This document shows positions 46,744 through 58,739 of a stretch of DNA of 64,000 nucleotides, piece after piece. Made by a program: the position numbers and the translations under genes. The notes beneath the pieces are model-generated. The model was given only the letters and a program-made list of their open reading frames with translations. It was not told where the DNA came from and did not search any database. Source of the stretch: Gnetum montanum (Eukaryota > Streptophyta > Gnetopsida > Gnetales > Gnetaceae); the NCBI GenBank assembly GCA_015680685.1, contig MNCI01017986.1, positions 69,001 through 133,000 of the forward strand, given 5' to 3'. Position 1 is the first letter of the stretch, and each line of letters opens with the position of its first letter.

Positions 46744-48730
46744 ATGGCTTCACGTAATGATCAATTATCAACTACCAAGGAAATGAGAAATAGTGACAAA
46801 ATTGCTAATGAAGAAGATTGGGGAATTCTAATGTAGACATATATTACTTATTCTCACATTGATTTATACCATCTTGACTTTACCTTCATATTCCATCAAG
46901 AAAAACAAATGAGGTGAAGAGACATGTAAGGCAACATAGTCCTACCTCCCAAATGTGCAACACTAAACATGATACAAATTGATCTAAAGGGAATGCACTT
47001 GGACTAGATTCAAGAAGGGTATCATGTGACTCAACACATGATCAAACCCTATGAACCTACAAGGGAACAAATAAAGAGAGATGCTACTATGGAGGTCAAA
47101 CATGTTCATACCAAAGGGAAGCAAGCCAAGACATATGTTGTCATAGAAGAGATTGATGTTGATGAGTTCATTTTGGAATAACTCCACTAGAACCATGAGG
47201 AGCCATCAAAGACACATATCATCTAACTAGAGGAGCATGTCAAAGCCCAACTTCACTCTACTCTAATAAATATGCACAAAGTGGAAGCTACTGACTCAAG
47301 ATACAAGTGAGACTCTAGGCCAAGGGATCCTATTAAGTCCTACAAGGAAACTCATAAGAGTCATGAAAGAAGAACTAGCCCGCACCATTCTCCTGCTACC
47401 TCCTCTACTTTATCACAATCATTAGAGGACTATGAGAGGAGACAACACAAGTACCAAGACTTTGATAAGTAAAAGAGAAGAGCTCATGGTCATCATGACT
47501 GATACTCAAGGTATTCTAATTCAAAAGATGAGGGGTATGAAAGAAGAAAGCACACAGAGAGAAGAGAGGATCAAGAGATGCATAAGCATAGAAGGGGTCA
47601 CTACTACCATAGAGCCTATGAACCTGATCATGATGATGAACACCTTATGAAAACCTAAAGCATGATCAACATTCAAGAAGTAGTTTACATACCAACCAAG
47701 CATGTGAGAGATAGCTGAATCAAATGGCTAGATATGAATAACATGCCCTAATTTAAAGGAGGTTACAATGCTAATCCTTAGCATCAACTTCAAGCATTCC
47801 ATGATGTCTCTACCCTTCAAAACATAGAGAGTAACTGGTACAAATTAAAGCTATTTCCTAGAACACTTGTGAAGGAAGCAACAAGCTAGCATAGGTCATT
47901 GGAACCTGAATCCATTAAACACTGGAGTACCATGCTTGAAATCTTTAATGATAAATACTAGACCTATTCATGAGTGTCATATCTAAGAAAATAAATCTAG
48001 AAAGGGAAAAAAGGGGTTCATGAGACCCTTGATGCATCAATGGATAGATATTATTCACTGCTACATAGCTGCCCACACCACGAATTTTCATCAAAGGAAT
48101 AGCTGAGGTACATCATAGATGGGTTGAGAAGAAAAAAAATAGCTCCATAGATGATGAAAGTTGCACCATGTGCTAGTACCAACATCCTAAGGGATGTTAT
48201 CCAATCATGGTACATCTGCAAGAAACTAGGGCATATGCACTTAAACCCATGATTTGTTCAAATACAAATGTCCAAATGATTACCTTATCCTTAAGGTAAA
48301 TATAGATAACAACCTCAACCAATGTACTATCCTAGTGGAGCCTTGCCATAGCTATAGGAGTAATACCATTAGTAGTGGCAGTAGCCGCAATCATGGGACA
48401 TGCCACTGCTGCACCAACAATATCCATATCGACAACCTAATCCTTATGGATACTATGTCTAGCATCCAATCTCACCAACAAAATGCAACTATTCAAAATC
48501 AATAATAGCACCCATCGGAATACCATCGACTAACACCACTAAGGACTAATCCAAACTCGCACATGCATCCACTAGTAATTGATCTTTCAAATCCAAATCC
48601 AAATCCAAATCCTTTGCCACCAATGTCACCACCTACAATGCAAGGTGAATTTCCATCACAACTGTAGTGAAAAAAAGTTGCACGGGTAGTAAATGTACAA
48701 ATAGAAGATCTCACTAGCAATGCTAAGGGC
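46744..48730 (+). pseudogene. gag of Ath-C
   Basis: The ATG at 46744 (MASRNDQLSTTKE) corresponds to MSSSSHKSTS in Ath-D. A charged Arg/His/Asp-rich region (47330-47640) is followed by the capsid blocks NANP.HQLQAFHDVSTLQNIE, LKLFPRTLVKEA (47770-47880), HETLDASMDRYYSLLHSCPH (48020-48080) and a Pro/Tyr-rich tail with YPYRQPNPYGYYV (48420-48460). Stops occur about every 20-40 codons. Role: structural core protein. Confidence 0.7.
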
Positions 48731-48879
48731 TAAGTAAGAAACTGTTCTTTCTTTAGAACAAGTCCAGAGAAGGCTAGCAAAATAGGACCTTCATCAAGAC
48801 CATCTTCTCCTAAAATAGATCTTCTCACTCTTGACAAGCTTCTATCATCATCAAGTCCAAACATACAAGTTTTCATGCT

Positions 48880-49423
48880 TACTAAAATTGTCACTAACTA
48901 GATTAAGGTAAGACAACTTCCATAGAAAAGAATTGATCTAGGAATTCCTCTAATTTATCTATGAGTAGCTAGAAATCAACCATGCAAAGCTTTGTTAGAC
49001 TCAGGTTCTAGGGTGAATTTGATCTCTTATGACACATATCAAACATGGAACCTACCACCATTTAAGAAATGCAACATCAGGTTGGAGCTTGCAAATTAGT
49101 TTGTTGCCATCCCTTTGGGACAAATTTATGACATAGTGACCACTATTAATGGGTGGTCCTACACAGCAGACTTCTTAGTGATCAATGTGAAGAATATTGA
49201 TAAAGAATGTCCAATCATCATGGGGAGGGCATGGCTTAGCACCATTAATGCTAGGCTAAATATGAGAGATTTATCCATGGAGATATCAAAAGAGGACAAA
49301 CATGGAGCCATTCATACACAAAGAATTCCATGCATAACTATTGAAAGAAAAGGGTGTAGTAGTGGACCAACTATTCATAATGTTAACACAATCATATCAT
49401 TAGTCCACAACAATGGTAAATAA
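48880..49423 (+). pseudogene. Retropepsin-like protease of Ath-C
   Basis: CKALLDSGSRVNLIS holds the catalytic DSG (48998-49006), followed by LPPFKKCNIRLELAN, GQIYDIVTTINGWSY, and PIIMGRAWLSTINARL near the end (IIMGRAWL replaces the usual I-L-G-R). The open stretch runs to 49423. Very like the Ath-D protease. It is followed by no RT. Confidence 0.7.
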
Positions 49424-51849
49424 CTAGTGTGTGTAACCAAAAGAGTAGCAACCACAAAATCAAAAGACACCCTATGACCACTAACTACGAACTTTAATTT
49501 ATCTTACATATGCATGGAAACACTTGAAACACTTATTAATTCTCATCTTAAGAAAATGACTCTAACTAAGGACTTGGAAACAAAAATATTAACTCATCAA
49601 CACACACTAGTAGGAAAGGAAAATAAGAACTTAGATGATTAAAACTCAACTATTGTCATGATCACATGGGATAATCATAATAAAGTTAAATCCCTAAAAA
49701 TGGTAAGAGAACCACTAAAAGTATATGATCCAAGAGACCTAGGAAGCATTTTCCAAACACTTTCCCAAGAGTTCAGTTGTGGGGAAGATGGCCTATTATG
49801 ACTTGGAAATTAATAAGTGCTTTTTCATTTTCACATTCTTTTAAATTTTTCTCATTTTTTTATACTTTCTCATTTCTTCAATTTTTCACATTCTTTAATA
49901 TTTTTCAATTATTTAACATTTTTCATTCTTTATACTTTTTCACAATTTTTACCATATTTTCCATTTCTTTTATACTTTGTTTCATTAATAAGACACATTG
50001 AATAAAGGCAAGATGTAGTCCAATAAGGTGAAGATTTCTCTATGTTATCAAGACATTAGAGACTAATTATTTGCATAGTAAGCCCACATCATCCATCCAT
50101 CCATTCCATCAATAAGAAGTTCTTACCATGGCCATAATGATATTCTTTTCCATCATACAACTAAGAATAAACTTGTGATCATTATGCTTAAATAGAAAAG
50201 TGAAGAACCAAGAGGAAATGTAAAGGGTGTGACATCAAGAGGACTTGTGGATTCTTTTGGGATTCTTGTTGTAAGTTCTATCGTGTTACTAAGGTTGTAT
50301 CATATCCTTGTAGATCTAATGAAAATTGGGAGTAAGAGTCAAATAAGTGCTACCTTCAAGGGTTGGCACAGTTAAAAAATAAAAGAGCACAAAATAAATT
50401 TCTATGGGTCCCACTGGAAAGACATGTTACCCATGCCTAGAGGTAGGTATCTTCTTAGAAACAAAAATAAAAATAAGTGCTATGAATAAAACTCCTTCCT
50501 TGGACAATACGTCAAGTGAAAATACTCCTTGTAATATTGATAGTCTTACGATTATAATTCCTAGAGATGAAACAATGCAATGTCACTAGAATGTGGTCTG
50601 GACTTGGTTTGAATCTTGAAAAAAAAAATGCTAATGATTACTTTAGCCACTAATAAAACATAAGAATTCATTATGCCTATGGTAAGACACCTCACATCCC
50701 AATTTTTGCAACCCCTTCTAAACCCATTTCATCTCACTATTTGAATTATCATAACTTATGATTTTGTGTAACATAGAGTTATTTTCCAATTTGGTGGTAC
50801 TAACATGTGTGTCTTCCTAAATAGGTATGTGTTACATTCAACTCCTTAAGTGGCTAAGGACACTTTTAGGCATGGTTATACAAGGGCATTAAGGACTGGA
50901 GCTTGCTTTGGGGAGGATCCACTTGTATAATTGTTGTATCTTATACCTGCCAAGCAATTCCACATCATCTTGAGCCTTCCAATTTCAATAAATAATAATA
51001 AATACTTCCCATATCATTCACACTATCCATTCTAATAACATAACAATGTTTTCTTTCTCATGCATTCCATGAATACATCATATACTTTCATAGCCCAAGA
51101 TTTCTTAATCATAGACTTTCAATGCTTATTTTTCACAATTGAAGCATCATCTCCATTTCAAGAACCTTTTAACATGATGCATATCTTCCAACTATCCTAT
51201 GGAACTCAATTTTTTCTAAGACAAACATCTAGAAATTTTGATTTTTCTACGATGACATCATATCTATGATATTGCAGGCACCTATGATATTGCATTTAAG
51301 ATGTCGTATTTATGATATCACACCTAAAAAAGCTATATATATCATAAGGGAGTTAGAAAAAAAAAATTCATGTCTAAATTTCATAAGAATGGACTTGTTG
51401 CCAATTTTCCTTTGTAGGCAAGAGCTCTGACATTCCATCTTCTAGCATCCATAACTTGCTCATTATTGCCTCGATTTGCATGATTTTTGAATCTACATGA
51501 TCCTCCAGTGCTCACCTTAGTTGTGGGGGGATGCTAGTAAGGAAAATTTGAGTTCAATTTTTTTTTTCAAAATTGCTAACTAGAAGGTATTATAGGGGTA
51601 AGTCTAAGGAGACATATTAAGAATTTTTAAAGTAAAGCACTAATGTTAAGGCCAAAAAAACTTTAAGAAGACTTCTAATTGATTATGCCACTCATTTAAA
51701 GTACTAAAGGGGTTATTATTGAAAACTTTTCTAACTCTACAATCATAATGAACTAAGAACTTGATATAAGTAAGGGTATGAGTAAGGTACCAAATTGTTG
51801 CTCATTTATGAGAATACTCTAGTAATTCCAAATCATTGATTGATTATAG
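49424..51849 (+). other. pol deletion scar, T-rich tract and ORFx leader of Ath-C
   Basis: 49424-49800 is a decayed coding tail with no RT motifs. 49815-49990 is a T-rich tract matching the one after integrase in Ath-D (62470-62640). 49990-51849 is the leader homologous to 1-1758, with the conserved 'ggggaggatccacttg' block (50911-50926) and the promoter-like segment at 51250-51342. Phe-rich frames in the T tract are composition artefacts. Confidence 0.6.
51250..51342 (+). promoter_or_regulatory. 'atgatattgca' repeats and TATA box upstream of ORFx (Ath-C)
   Basis: 'tatctatgatattgcaggca', 'cctatgatattgca' and 'gtatttatgatatcac' are followed by 'gctatatatatc' (51332-51343). Similar 'tgatattgcaacata' repeats are in the U3 of the LTR at 41111. 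Counterpart of 1205-1325 and 26262-26375. Confidence 0.45.
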
Positions 51850-54800
51850 ATGGTCCCATAAAGAAGAGCACAAGAAGAACTTTCACGATTAACAAGCAAA
51901 AGATCACAAGGCCATGGAAGAGGACAAGCGAGTAAGCAAAATTTGCAAGTAGAACAAGGAGAGTAGGAGCCACAATCTCTTACCATAGAGTAATTTGCTC
52001 AAGTAGAAGTAGATGTTCCACCAACACCTATCCAAGGACAACAACTTAAACTATTACCTAAATGCCTTTAGAATATTTAGGAAATTTCCATCATGTCAAT
52101 AATCATTGTGGAATCAACTTTGGTCCATTTTTGGAATTTTCTCCAAAAGCTATTAAAGTCCAACTTCAATCATCTCCTTTGTGGCCTACTCTAAAAAATA
52201 ATGAAGAGTGGTATCTAGGAGAAACACTCTAGTTTTGGTGAAATCAAGAAGCTGATGCTACAGTAAAAATTGAAGGAATCTCAGTATCTTACTCAATTAA
52301 GGCAATCATAGAGGTATTGAATGTGCCTAATCAAGGAGCAAAGGTGGCATAGATATCAACAAAATCTGACACAGATGCCAGGAAGCTATGGTTACAATGG
52401 ACATATGGCAAGGAAGATAAAGAATACAATGAATGGACTACAGGAGAAAATATCTATTTCAAAATTGGCACTTATCACATGTTTCCTACCAAGAGATTAA
52501 ATCAAATCTCTACACATGTGGCCAAAGGGAGTGCAATATTAATGGGAAAGTTCAATGCAAACATTGCTCACCTCTACTTCACAAAAATCGAAAGGTAATT
52601 CGAGCAGAAGAGGTCAGGGAAGTTAACACTTCCACTTTCTTTCCTTATCTAGAACTTATGCAAATGATTTGGCATCCTAGGTGATGAGTGGTGAGGTACC
52701 CCTACACTCAACCATATAAATATGAGCATTCATGCATGATCTGGTTGAACTCCGCAGATGGACTAGTTGTGGCATCTAGATAGTTACTCGTTGATCACAG
52801 TTTGTTGTCTTTCCACTTGGACTAGTATTTGCATTGTCACATATGGTTTAGTCCAGAGTGAGGTGTATGATGTGTTTCCTATCACTATGCTACTCCTAGG
52901 GACAATGGAAAATAACTTGTTTTTAAGCTAAGAGGGAAAGGGAGAAGAGAATCTAAGCTAGCCTAAGTGTGATGAGCATCCATCCTTAATCATTCGTGCA
53001 CATCTTAGACCTCGTGTACTACTACTAGGATTACTGAGCACATGTCCTAGGTATGCTACTGGGATACCAAGTAGTCACACTTAAATGCTCGTGATTAAGT
53101 CGTACTCATTCCACATTTAATAACAGGGATAGAAAATGAGGGTAGAGAAATATTAATTAAGAAAGTGATAAATAAAAATAAAAGTAAGCAATTAAAACAA
53201 GGTGAATGTTGCAATGATGAAGTCATCTTGATCTTTATTTCCGGTCATGTGCGTGTCCAAGTACATCACACTCGAATAAAGGTTCTGTACAATTACAATC
53301 ATCACACTATGGGCATGCATTGAGGAAAGGGTTGAGAGGAATTGAAACTGATAAAAAGATCCTACTCTAATACTAACTTTTCCTATAACTCTCCCATGCA
53401 CCCAATTGTGTATTTATAGGCTCACACAGGAACCATGATATCGTGTATCCAATATCACATCCAGGCTATGATATTAGGTACTCAATATCAGGGGTCTGAT
53501 ATCGAGATTCATCAGACCTAATATCGTATACCTAATATCAGGGGTCTAATAATAGGGGTCTGATAACAAGAGTCTGATATCAAGACTCATCACTAGGGTA
53601 TACAAATGATGCATTAAGGAAGGAATAGAATGCTTCCTATGCTGAAATGCTCAACCTAGTGCCTTCTAAAAAGGACCAATTAGAAGAACAACTAGGCACT
53701 AAGGAAACTACCCAAATCATAGGACAATAGTAGCAGCAACCACAAGTTTCACCACCATTACTACAAGATTACAGACCTTTAATGTGTCATCTATAGTAAA
53801 TTGTAGAAACTATTAGTTTAAAAAGTAGGGAATAGGCCAATCTATTCAAAGTTATTAATGATGTAGTCACACTAACCATTTCAACCAATCCTGCCAATGG
53901 ACAAATATCATTGCAATTAGAAGGAGAGGCCCAATAGTCACAACAGATTTTCAAGAACATTGCATTATTCCATGTGGTGCTTAAATTTGGAGAAGGAGCC
54001 ATAGTTTTGGTCATGTAGCATCATGATGCAGTGAGAGCCACAGAAGTGATCATAGATCACATCAAACAATCATTTAATGTACCTATTATGCCACTAGCAA
54101 ATCTTACTAAAACCATAGACGCTCAAATGCTAGCTGGCACCTCCATGACACCTACAAATCATGAAGATGTGTTAAATAGATTGTTGTAGATAGGAAAAGT
54201 TATGAAAAATCTCTTTAATATTCCTAGTGATGTCAGTACAACATAGTCTAATTTAATTACCATCAAAGGAAATTAAGCATGGTCAAAACCAGGGCAAAGC
54301 ATGCTGAGAATGAGCTTCACTTATTACAAGAAGAACTTGTAGCCTTGAGAGTAGAAAGGAGAGATTCAACTCAGTTCATAGCACCAAATTAGATACCATA
54401 ATTCAAAACTGAGTAGATCAATTTCATCCATAAGAATAATAAAGACATAGCATATAGCATATGAGAAAGAAAATGTAGTATGGAATGCTTCATTAGCCAA
54501 AGCCCAATCATATGCCCATGCCAAAGCACTTGCTACCTTATAGGAAGAAAATAAATAACTTGTTGTAGACAACATGAGGTTTACCAATGCTGAAAAACCA
54601 AAAAATAATTTAGAAGAAAGTATCCAACAACTAAGTCAATAGTTGGTAAGGGTCAACCAAGATATGAGCCGCCTCATGAGAGAAAATAGAACCCTCTCTA
54701 TGGAGGAGGTATGTGCTATTAGACATAAATTAGCAATTAAAATCAATGCATGGCAAAATGAGGCAAAGAAGAATGAGAGGCTCAAATAACACTTCCAAGA

Positions 54801-55483
54801 CCAAGTGGACATGTACAAGCAAATAAATGAGAAAGAGATCTTGATGGCAAAGGCCAAAATCAATTCTATTATAGCACAAAATCCTAATTAGCAATCCATC
54901 CTTGACAACATGGCCCACACCTAACAAGCGAAAGTAAAAAATAAGGCCCTGAAAATATAGGACTTGAAAGAATACATGGTGTTAGCAAACCTCCATTATG
55001 CTAAATTGGCCATGTTGATACCAGGTAGGCCCATAAGTGAGCTTAAACAACAAGTAGCCACCACGTATGCCTTGTACAAGAAGGAGTTTGCATATAGAAA
55101 AGATGCTTTACAAAAACTTCAAGTAGCAAACACAAAACTAGAAGTAGTTAAGGCTGGCTACCAAGGGTAGAAAGATATAGCAATGAATTTGGCTAGAAGA
55201 TTAATAGACTACCACGAACTCAGAGAAAAGGCCAAAAGCTTTTGAAAAAGAGAGATGACAATTTACATCATGATATGTTAAAGCCAATAAGATGTTTCTA
55301 CAACTTCCATGTCATTGAGATGTGTTGACTCCATCAAATATTGGCTCATTAGCATGGACAGTTCATGATTCAAGAACAAAGGAAGAGAAGCTTCAAGCAC
55401 TCCTAAACCACTACAAATTTTAGAAGCTTAGTGATAAGGGGGAAAAGCCAATTGAAGAGCTACCACCACCTAGAACAACATAA
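51850..55483 (+). pseudogene. ORFx of Ath-C, split by a solo LTR
   Basis: The ATG at 51850 follows 'gattatag', as in Ath-A. Without the 916-bp insertion it is about 2.7 kb. INFGPFLEFSPKAI (52115) matches Ath-A. GENIYFKIGTYHMFPTKRLN and GSAILMGKFNANIAHLYF (52440-52590) form the same N-terminal domain as Ath-B, followed by FFPYLELMQMI and, across the insertion, GILGYTNDALRKE. The middle block EGAIVLVM.HHDAVRATEVI is at 53995-54060. The coiled coil LSMEEVCAIRHKLAIKINAW, YKQINEKEILMAKAK and KLEVVKAGYQG runs from about 54280 to 55250. It ends ELPPPRTT with TAA at 55481-55483. Multiple stops, many at Gln codons. Function unknown. Confidence 0.7.
52677..53597 (-). mobile_element. Solo LTR of the Ath-B subfamily with CTAGG target duplication
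   Basis: LTR 52682-53592 (911 bp) in minus orientation, with ends TGATGAGTC.../...CACTCATCA on that strand, flanked by CTAGG at 52677-52681 and 53593-53597. The U5 end is nearly identical to 21948-22060. U3 (53430-53590) has extra GATATC-type repeats. Removing it rejoins the ORFx reading FGILGYTND. Formed by LTR-LTR recombination of a once full element (standard mechanism). Confidence 0.9.
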
Positions 55484-55680
55484 GGCTACACCAGCTTTGT
55501 CAACTTTTTTTTTTTTTGTTTTTTTTTGTCATGTCATAAAATGTGTCATTTTTGTAAACTCCACTACAGCACTAGAGAGTCATGTACATAAAATCTAGTG
55601 TCATGTAAATCTACCTCCCAATTTTGTAAGGAACCCCATCCTTATTTTGTTTTAACTCAAGGATGAATTTTCAATGAGTT
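55484..55680 (+). other. Tail after ORFx of Ath-C
   Basis: A T-rich run (55505-55530), then 'aaggaaccccatccttatt' and 'aactcaaggatgaattt', as before the polypurine tract of the other copies. The tract itself and U3 are deleted: the sequence jumps into the R region near 55690. Confidence 0.6.
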
Positions 55681-56229
55681 TTAACTTGAACTTTATGATA
55701 AACCTTGCAGCATATAGATTAAGATAATTAGTAATTAATGATTTTTTAACACTTTCCTAGCTAATTAATATTTCTCTCAACCTTCAACCTTCTTAGTTAA
55801 ATACACTCAGTACGACCGCTTCGAGCATGTGTGTAGCGCTTGGTAACCCAGTAACAATTAGCATTTGGTAATCCCAGCAGCATTGCACTAGTTCAAGATG
55901 TGTACAGCAAGTGGGAATGGATACTAGTGTTAGGAACATCTAGAAACTATTTAATGAATAGTTAATGCAAGTTAGCCACTTAGTTCTCTCTCCCTCTCCT
56001 TTATTAGCAGAAGATATAAAAAAATAAAAAAGCTATAAAAATCATATACCTCAAGCTTACTTAACGATATAACCGTGACAACAGAAGTAATTTTGGGAAG
56101 ACAATAATTGATTAACCCTGAGTGTTCCATTAAGGTGCATAAGCACTTGGTCCTTGGAGTTCGACCAGATCGTGCGTGAAATGCTCGTATTCATATGGTT
56201 GTTGGGGACTTAGTTGTTTGTGCGCTGCA
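55681..56229 (+). repeat. U3-deleted LTR between Ath-C and Ath-D
   Basis: Begins at 'tgataaaccttgcagca' (compare 5201 'tgataaaccttgtagca') and runs through U5 ('cgcttggtaacccagtaac', 'ttcatatggttgttgg') to about 56229. No TGATGA start, no GATATC-like repeats and no TATA. No convincing PBS follows it. Confidence 0.65.
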
Positions 56230-56333
56230 TAGAACATAGGAAATCATTCATATCATTGGAATGTTAGAACAAACCCTTAGGGTTAATCAAAGAAAGACAA
56301 GACAACAATACAATACACACCGAACAAGACAAG

Positions 56334-58560
56334 ATGTCTTCTTCTTCACATAAGAGCACTTCACTGCCTAGGACTAACACAAGAGGTAGTCGACGGCATA
56401 ATACACATAACCAGAATCTACCAGTTCCTCAACAGTTTCATGTGGTATAGACTCATCCTGATGAGTATGTACCTGATTTCACCTTTATTCTCCACCAGGA
56501 TGAACAACTGTGTTGGAGAGACTTGGAGGGTAACATAGTGTTGCCTCTAGGCCAATCAATTCCCAACATGCTCCTTCATGCTCTCACACAAATAGGCATG
56601 CCGCTTTTATACACAAAATACTTTGCATGCAATCATGACTCAAGGGACTATCATTCCATAGGTTCCCCATGAAACAATGTTCTTCCTCCTGACATTGGTC
56701 AGGAGGTAGTGTATCAAAACCTCCACTCCACTATTCACAACCCTAGTTTTGATACCCACGAACACGAAGTTTTCAACGAAGGAACATGAACACACAATAA
56801 GGATGGACATTCTGATCATGATCACGATTGAGGCCAAGACCACCAAAGAGAAGGTAGAAAACACCGTCATGGTGATGGTTCTCCTTCTTCTTCACCTTCA
56901 TCGTCATCTTCACCCTCTCCTTCAGTGTCTGAATGCAGTCATAGGGAAACCAATCATGAGGATAGGGGAAAACGAAGTGAAAGACATCAATCAGACAGTC
57001 AAGAATGAGGACGAGGGCACTCTAAAGAATCAAGGCATAGAAGAAGGGAGAGTAGGGAACTGCATAGACACCATAGATGCTACGAATGAGACAATCACGA
57101 AGAACCCCTACTCGCAACTAGAAGCATTCTAGATATAACAGAGGTCGTAAGAGTTCCAACACAGCACCAAAAGGATATTAGGATCAAAAGGTTAGACATT
57201 AACAACATCCCACGATTTGAATGGAGATACAACGATGATCCTCAAAATCATTTACAAGCATTCCACGATGCATGTACCTTGCAAAACATAGAAAATGAAT
57301 GGCATAAACTGAAGTTGTTCCCAAGGACACTAGTGAAAGAAGCTGAAAGCTACTATGGTCCTTAGAATCGAAATCCATTCGGAGGTGGAGTACAATGTTA
57401 GAATTGTTTAATGATAAGTACCAAATGTACTCCTGAGTGTCTAACCTTCAGAAGCAAATCCAAGGATGGAAGTAAGGAAATCATGAACCCTTGGATGCTA
57501 CCATGGACCACTATTACACATTGTTACATCGTTGCCCTAGCCATGGTTATTCGTAGCAGGATCAACTACGCCATCTTGTGGATGGACTTAGGCATGAAAT
57601 AAGAAGAACCCTTGGGACGTACACCCAAGGAACGTTATCAGAGCATAGGTCTCATCAAATTCATAGATTGCTAGAGCAAGTAGCCAAAGAAGAAGATGAG
57701 CTACGAAAGAGAGAAAGTTCAGAAGAATATAACTGAGATCCTTCCCTCCAAAAAAGGGGAGTGAGATTTCATGAGGAGGAAGAAGAGTCACCACTCGAAG
57801 AGATGGTGAATAGGAAAACTTTGCCTCTCCAAAAGTTAACAATAGAAGTATTAGCAAAGGTAGACTAAATGTGGGACTCCCTAGATAGTAGGTTTGAAAC
57901 TATTCTTAAAATTGTAGAGTCTAGGGAGTGAGGTAGTGACCACAACAAAAAGAAAAAGAGAGAAGTGGAAAATGCACGTAACAAGGGTAAGGGTAAAATG
58001 GCCATCATAGAAGAGGTTGTGGATTCAGACACGGACAATGCTAGTGGATGCGAGATATGCTAATATGACCATCCTAAGGGATGTTGTCCAGTGATCTCAC
58101 ATATACAAGAGTCTAGGGTGTATGCACTCAACCCACGACTAAATAAATAACAAGCACCCCAACGATTACCTTATCCCCAAGCTAACCCAAGGCAGTTCCA
58201 CCAATCTTCAACATATTATCCAAGTGGAACTCCATCACAACCCATTGAGAAACATCAATAGTGGAAATACCCATAGTCATGGGGGATGCCATCACCAAGG
58301 CAACAATACCCATACTGGCAACCTAACCCATATGGCTACTACGTGCAGCATCCAATCTCTCCACGTGACTCTGTTAGTCACATTACACCACAACATCAAT
58401 ACCAAGCCCATGAGTATTATAGAACTCCTTCTCCTAGGGGAGGTAACCCACAAATATACCATCCTTTAAATCCATCCACAACTCTCACACCAATAGCTCC
58501 ATTACCACCCGCTCCAGCAATGCAAGGGGAACTCCCTACTCAACTGTAGCAACACAATGC
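56334..58560 (+). pseudogene. gag of Ath-D
   Basis: ATG at 56334 (MSSSSHKSTSLPRTNTRG). An Arg/Ser/His-rich stretch (56760-57110) precedes the capsid core RLDINNIPRFEWRYNDDPQN, LQAFHDACTLQNIENEW, KLKLFPRTLVKEAESYYGP (57190-57360), EPLDATMDHYYTLLHRCPSH (57485-57545), and an acidic EEEEESPLEEM region (57775). A zinc-knuckle-like CEIC.YDHPKGCC (58050-58090) is followed by a Pro/Tyr-rich tail (58180-58550). The capsid and tail are largely readable; stops are mostly TAG/TGA and there are frame changes near 57380 and 57420. Confidence 0.75.
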
Positions 58561-58739
58561 CACAAGGGTTGTAAATCCTCAACCCACTATTGGTTCTAAC
58601 AATCGTATGAAGAAAAGACCTTTCTTCAAAACCAACAGTCCAACCAAGCCCTTACAACCACAAGCAGTTGAACCTCTGAATGCCTCGGCATCAAATAAAG
58701 CTTCAGAGTTCCCTTTGAACCAAACATCGAGCTCAACGC

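Larger units (their letters stand above)
45961..56229 (+). mobile_element. Athila-like element Ath-C, lacking RT-RNaseH-IN
   Basis: Truncated 5' LTR, PBS, gag, protease, T-rich tail and leader, ORFx, then a U3-deleted LTR shared with Ath-D. A solo LTR (52682-53592) is inserted in ORFx. After the protease (49423) the sequence passes within about 400 bp to a T-rich tract that lies after integrase in Ath-D, so about 3 kb of pol is missing. Confidence 0.7.

Noticed and set aside
49777-50005. Phe-rich open frames
   Set aside because: Product of a T-rich tract that also occurs after integrase in Ath-D; no protein signal.
56749-57132. 127-codon frame in Ath-D gag
   Set aside because: Alternative frame of the Arg/Ser/His-rich gag segment; the gag frame continues into the capsid motifs on both sides.
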